64,000 nt of DNA from Desulfamplus sp. (GTDB taxonomy: Bacteria > Desulfobacterota > Desulfobacteria > Desulfobacterales > Desulfobacteraceae). The DNA lies in contig JADFZO010000002.1 in assembly GCA_015232465.1 (NCBI GenBank), positions 1 through 64,000 on the forward strand. The letters are read 5' to 3'. Below the pieces are notes generated by a model, which was given only the letters and a program-made list of their open reading frames with translations, made no database searches and was not told where the DNA came from. Positions 62,806 to 64,000 of this stretch are shown here, in pieces (position 1 is the first letter of the stretch; every line of letters begins with the position of its first letter). The position numbers and the translations under genes were made by a program.

Positions 62806-64000
62806 TTAAGCCATGTTAAGTAAAAATATATAACAACTTGAAATAATTAAAAATATAATAGCAATAGGAATCCCTATCCCTGAAAACTGACTAAAGGTGA
62901 ATCTTATCCCTCCCCCCATTTTAAACCTATATTTTGTATTGAAATTTTCCACAAGGGTTGTTGCAACTGGACCAGCAGTTGCTCCAGTTATGGTTGCAGA
63001 TGAGCCTGCAAGAACTCCAAGAGATAAAGACCACCACATTATATGGTTAGCTGGCATAATCCCTATTCCAGCAACAACTGGAAAAAATAGGGCTGTTGTA
63101 GGTCCTGCACTTAAAAATGCTGTAAAAAGTGCTGCTACCCACATAAGAATTAGACAACATAACCAAGGTTTGCCCATTGATATTTGAGTTATAAATTGGG
63201 TTACATATTTAAGTCCACCAGATGCCTCAAGCCCCCCTACTATTATAAAAAGCCCTGTAAAAAATAGGACATCGTTAAATGAAATACGCTTAACAAGAGC
63301 ATTTTTATCCATGCCAGAGAATAGAAAAACAGAAAGCCCTCCTGTTAAAGCAATTGCAGATGGGTTAAGTGATAAAAGATCAGATAGGCTAAATAAAACC
63401 AGCATGTGAAATAGTATAAATAGTGCCCTCTTAACAGTTTTAGTCTCATTTATGTTAAATTTTGGCATTGCGATAAGCCTTTTTGTAGATGCTCTAACCC
63501 TGCTATGTTTAATAACCTCGTATTGGTTCTCTTCGTCCTCTTCTAAATCCTCTAAATCTTGGTTATGGCTATGTTTATTATCAAAGTAGTCTAATTTTGA
63601 CTTTAAATAAAAGAGCATAATTCCAAAAAGTATCATGCAGATTGGCATCATAAAAATTATAAACTGATTAAACCCAACACCAGCCTCTGAGGCTATCAAC
63701 ATATTAGGAAAATCGCCTATCATGGTTGATGCCCCGCCAATATTTGAGGCTATTATCTCACCAATAACCACAGGTCTTGGATCAAATCCTATTCTTGCAG
63801 CAAGGTTGAGAGTCATTGGCACCATTACCAATATTGTTGTCAAATTATTAACAAGCAGAGAGAATAGATAGGTAATAATGCAGAACATTATAAATATTTT
63901 TGTTCTATCTGTGCCTGAAAATTGGTAAATTTGATACGCCACATAATCAAAAAAACCAGCCTGATCAAGTGTGGTAGAGATTATATACATTCCAAGCAAC
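62806..64000 (-). CDS. ArsB/NhaD-superfamily ion transporter (MamN-like), cut by the window edge
   Basis: At least 397 residues with ten or more membrane helices; the N-terminus lies beyond base 64000. Signature segments are SLLVNNLTTILVMVPMTLN, then VIGEIIASNIGGASTMIGDF and PNMLIASEAGVGFN, the conserved pore region of the ArsB/NhaD/CitMHS group. A charged cytosolic loop (DLEDLEEDEENQYEVIKHSR) divides the two halves. MamN, a magnetosome protein suggested to move protons or sodium, belongs to the same superfamily, so a role in adjusting magnetosome ion content is plausible but not proven. Confidence 0.8.
   Translation of the reverse strand, partial: LLGMYIISTTLDQAGFFDYVAYQIYQFSGTDRTKIFIMFCIITYLFSLLVNNLTTILVMVPMTLNLAARIGFDPRPVVIGEIIASNIGGASTMIGDFPNMLIASEAGVGFNQFIIFMMPICMILFGIMLFYLKSKLDYFDNKHSHNQDLEDLEEDEENQYEVIKHSRVRASTKRLIAMPKFNINETKTVKRALFILFHMLVLFSLSDLLSLNPSAIALTGGLSVFLFSGMDKNALVKRISFNDVLFFTGLFIIVGGLEASGGLKYVTQFITQISMGKPWLCCLILMWVAALFTAFLSAGPTTALFFPVVAGIGIMPANHIMWWSLSLGVLAGSSATITGATAGPVATTLVENFNTKYRFKMGGGIRFTFSQFSGIGIPIAIIFLIISSCYIFLLNMA

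Noticed and set aside
1..64000. tRNA, rRNA, insertion sequences or prophage genes.
   Set aside because: No cloverleaf with conserved arms, no rRNA sequence, no transposase or integrase signature was recognised in any frame.

Overview
The window reads as chromosome from a low-GC (AT-rich) sulfate-reducing deltaproteobacterium (Desulfobacterota, Desulfobacterales-like) that is magnetotactic. Two signals support this. First, the electron-transfer genes are typical of that group: EtfBA, a membrane ETF:menaquinone oxidoreductase of the HdrD/FeS type, a selenocysteine-containing HdrD/DsrK-like protein and corrinoid methyl transfer. Second, the right-hand 14-15 kb is a magnetosome gene cluster of the deltaproteobacterial 'mad' type, recognised from MamK plus a second actin-like protein of the Mad28 kind and a dense row of coiled-coil genes. 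Desulfamplus-like or multicellular magnetotactic prokaryote lineages are plausible, but species cannot be fixed from the sequence alone.

Layout. 1-6.2 kb: end of a FAD-dependent amine/sarcosine-type oxidoreductase, etfB, etfA, an ornithine cyclodeaminase/mu-crystallin family gene on the other strand, the ETF:quinone oxidoreductase and a universal stress protein. 6.3-11.6 kb: alpha/beta hydrolase, GAF-HD-GYP c-di-GMP phosphodiesterase, a small conserved protein, a phosphodiesterase and a secreted protein. 11.6-13.2 kb: motAB stator genes. 13.3-14.8 kb: corrinoid protein plus methyltetrahydrofolate:corrinoid methyltransferase. 15.1-22.4 kb: a nitrogen-assimilation operon (amt, class II amidotransferase, fused GXGXG/FMN glutamate synthase with an extra degenerate domain, GlnT-type glutamine synthetase) behind a candidate sigma-54 promoter. 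22.8-33.1 kb: RpiR regulator, hybrid kinase, radical SAM protein, histidinol phosphatase, and the NAD genes nadC (+) and nadB-nadA (-) with an M48 protease and a NUDIX hydrolase. 33.2-37.2 kb: hrpA. 37.4-38.7 kb: a selenoprotein whose gene is interrupted by an in-frame TGA with a SECIS-like hairpin. 38.8-47.5 kb: a signalling block of two tandem REC-FapA(DUF342)-coiled-coil paralogues and two histidine kinases. 47.6-48.2 kb: a TetR regulator.

48.4-64 kb: the magnetosome cluster, almost all on the minus strand and probably one or two long transcripts ending at a strong terminator at about 48.35 kb. From promoter-distal to promoter-proximal it encodes a Mad28-like actin, a STAS protein, an unknown 130-aa protein, three coiled-coil proteins, a HEAT-repeat protein with a very acidic tail, two more coiled-coil proteins, a RelE-type toxin-antitoxin pair, a truncated receiver fused to a long 14-residue-repeat coiled coil, a small coil protein, MamK, another small coil protein, a divergent 4x[4Fe-4S] ferredoxin, three small membrane or zinc-ribbon proteins, and an ArsB/NhaD-type (MamN-like) ion transporter cut by the window edge. 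The likely theme is a cytoskeletal scaffold that organises the magnetosome chain: two actins, many coiled coils and a HEAT adaptor.

The most notable observations are the UGA-read-through HdrD/DsrK-like selenoprotein, the density of uncharacterised scaffold-like proteins around two actins, the fused and internally duplicated glutamate synthase, and the methylamine/betaine-like module of oxidoreductase, ETF, membrane oxidoreductase and corrinoid genes.
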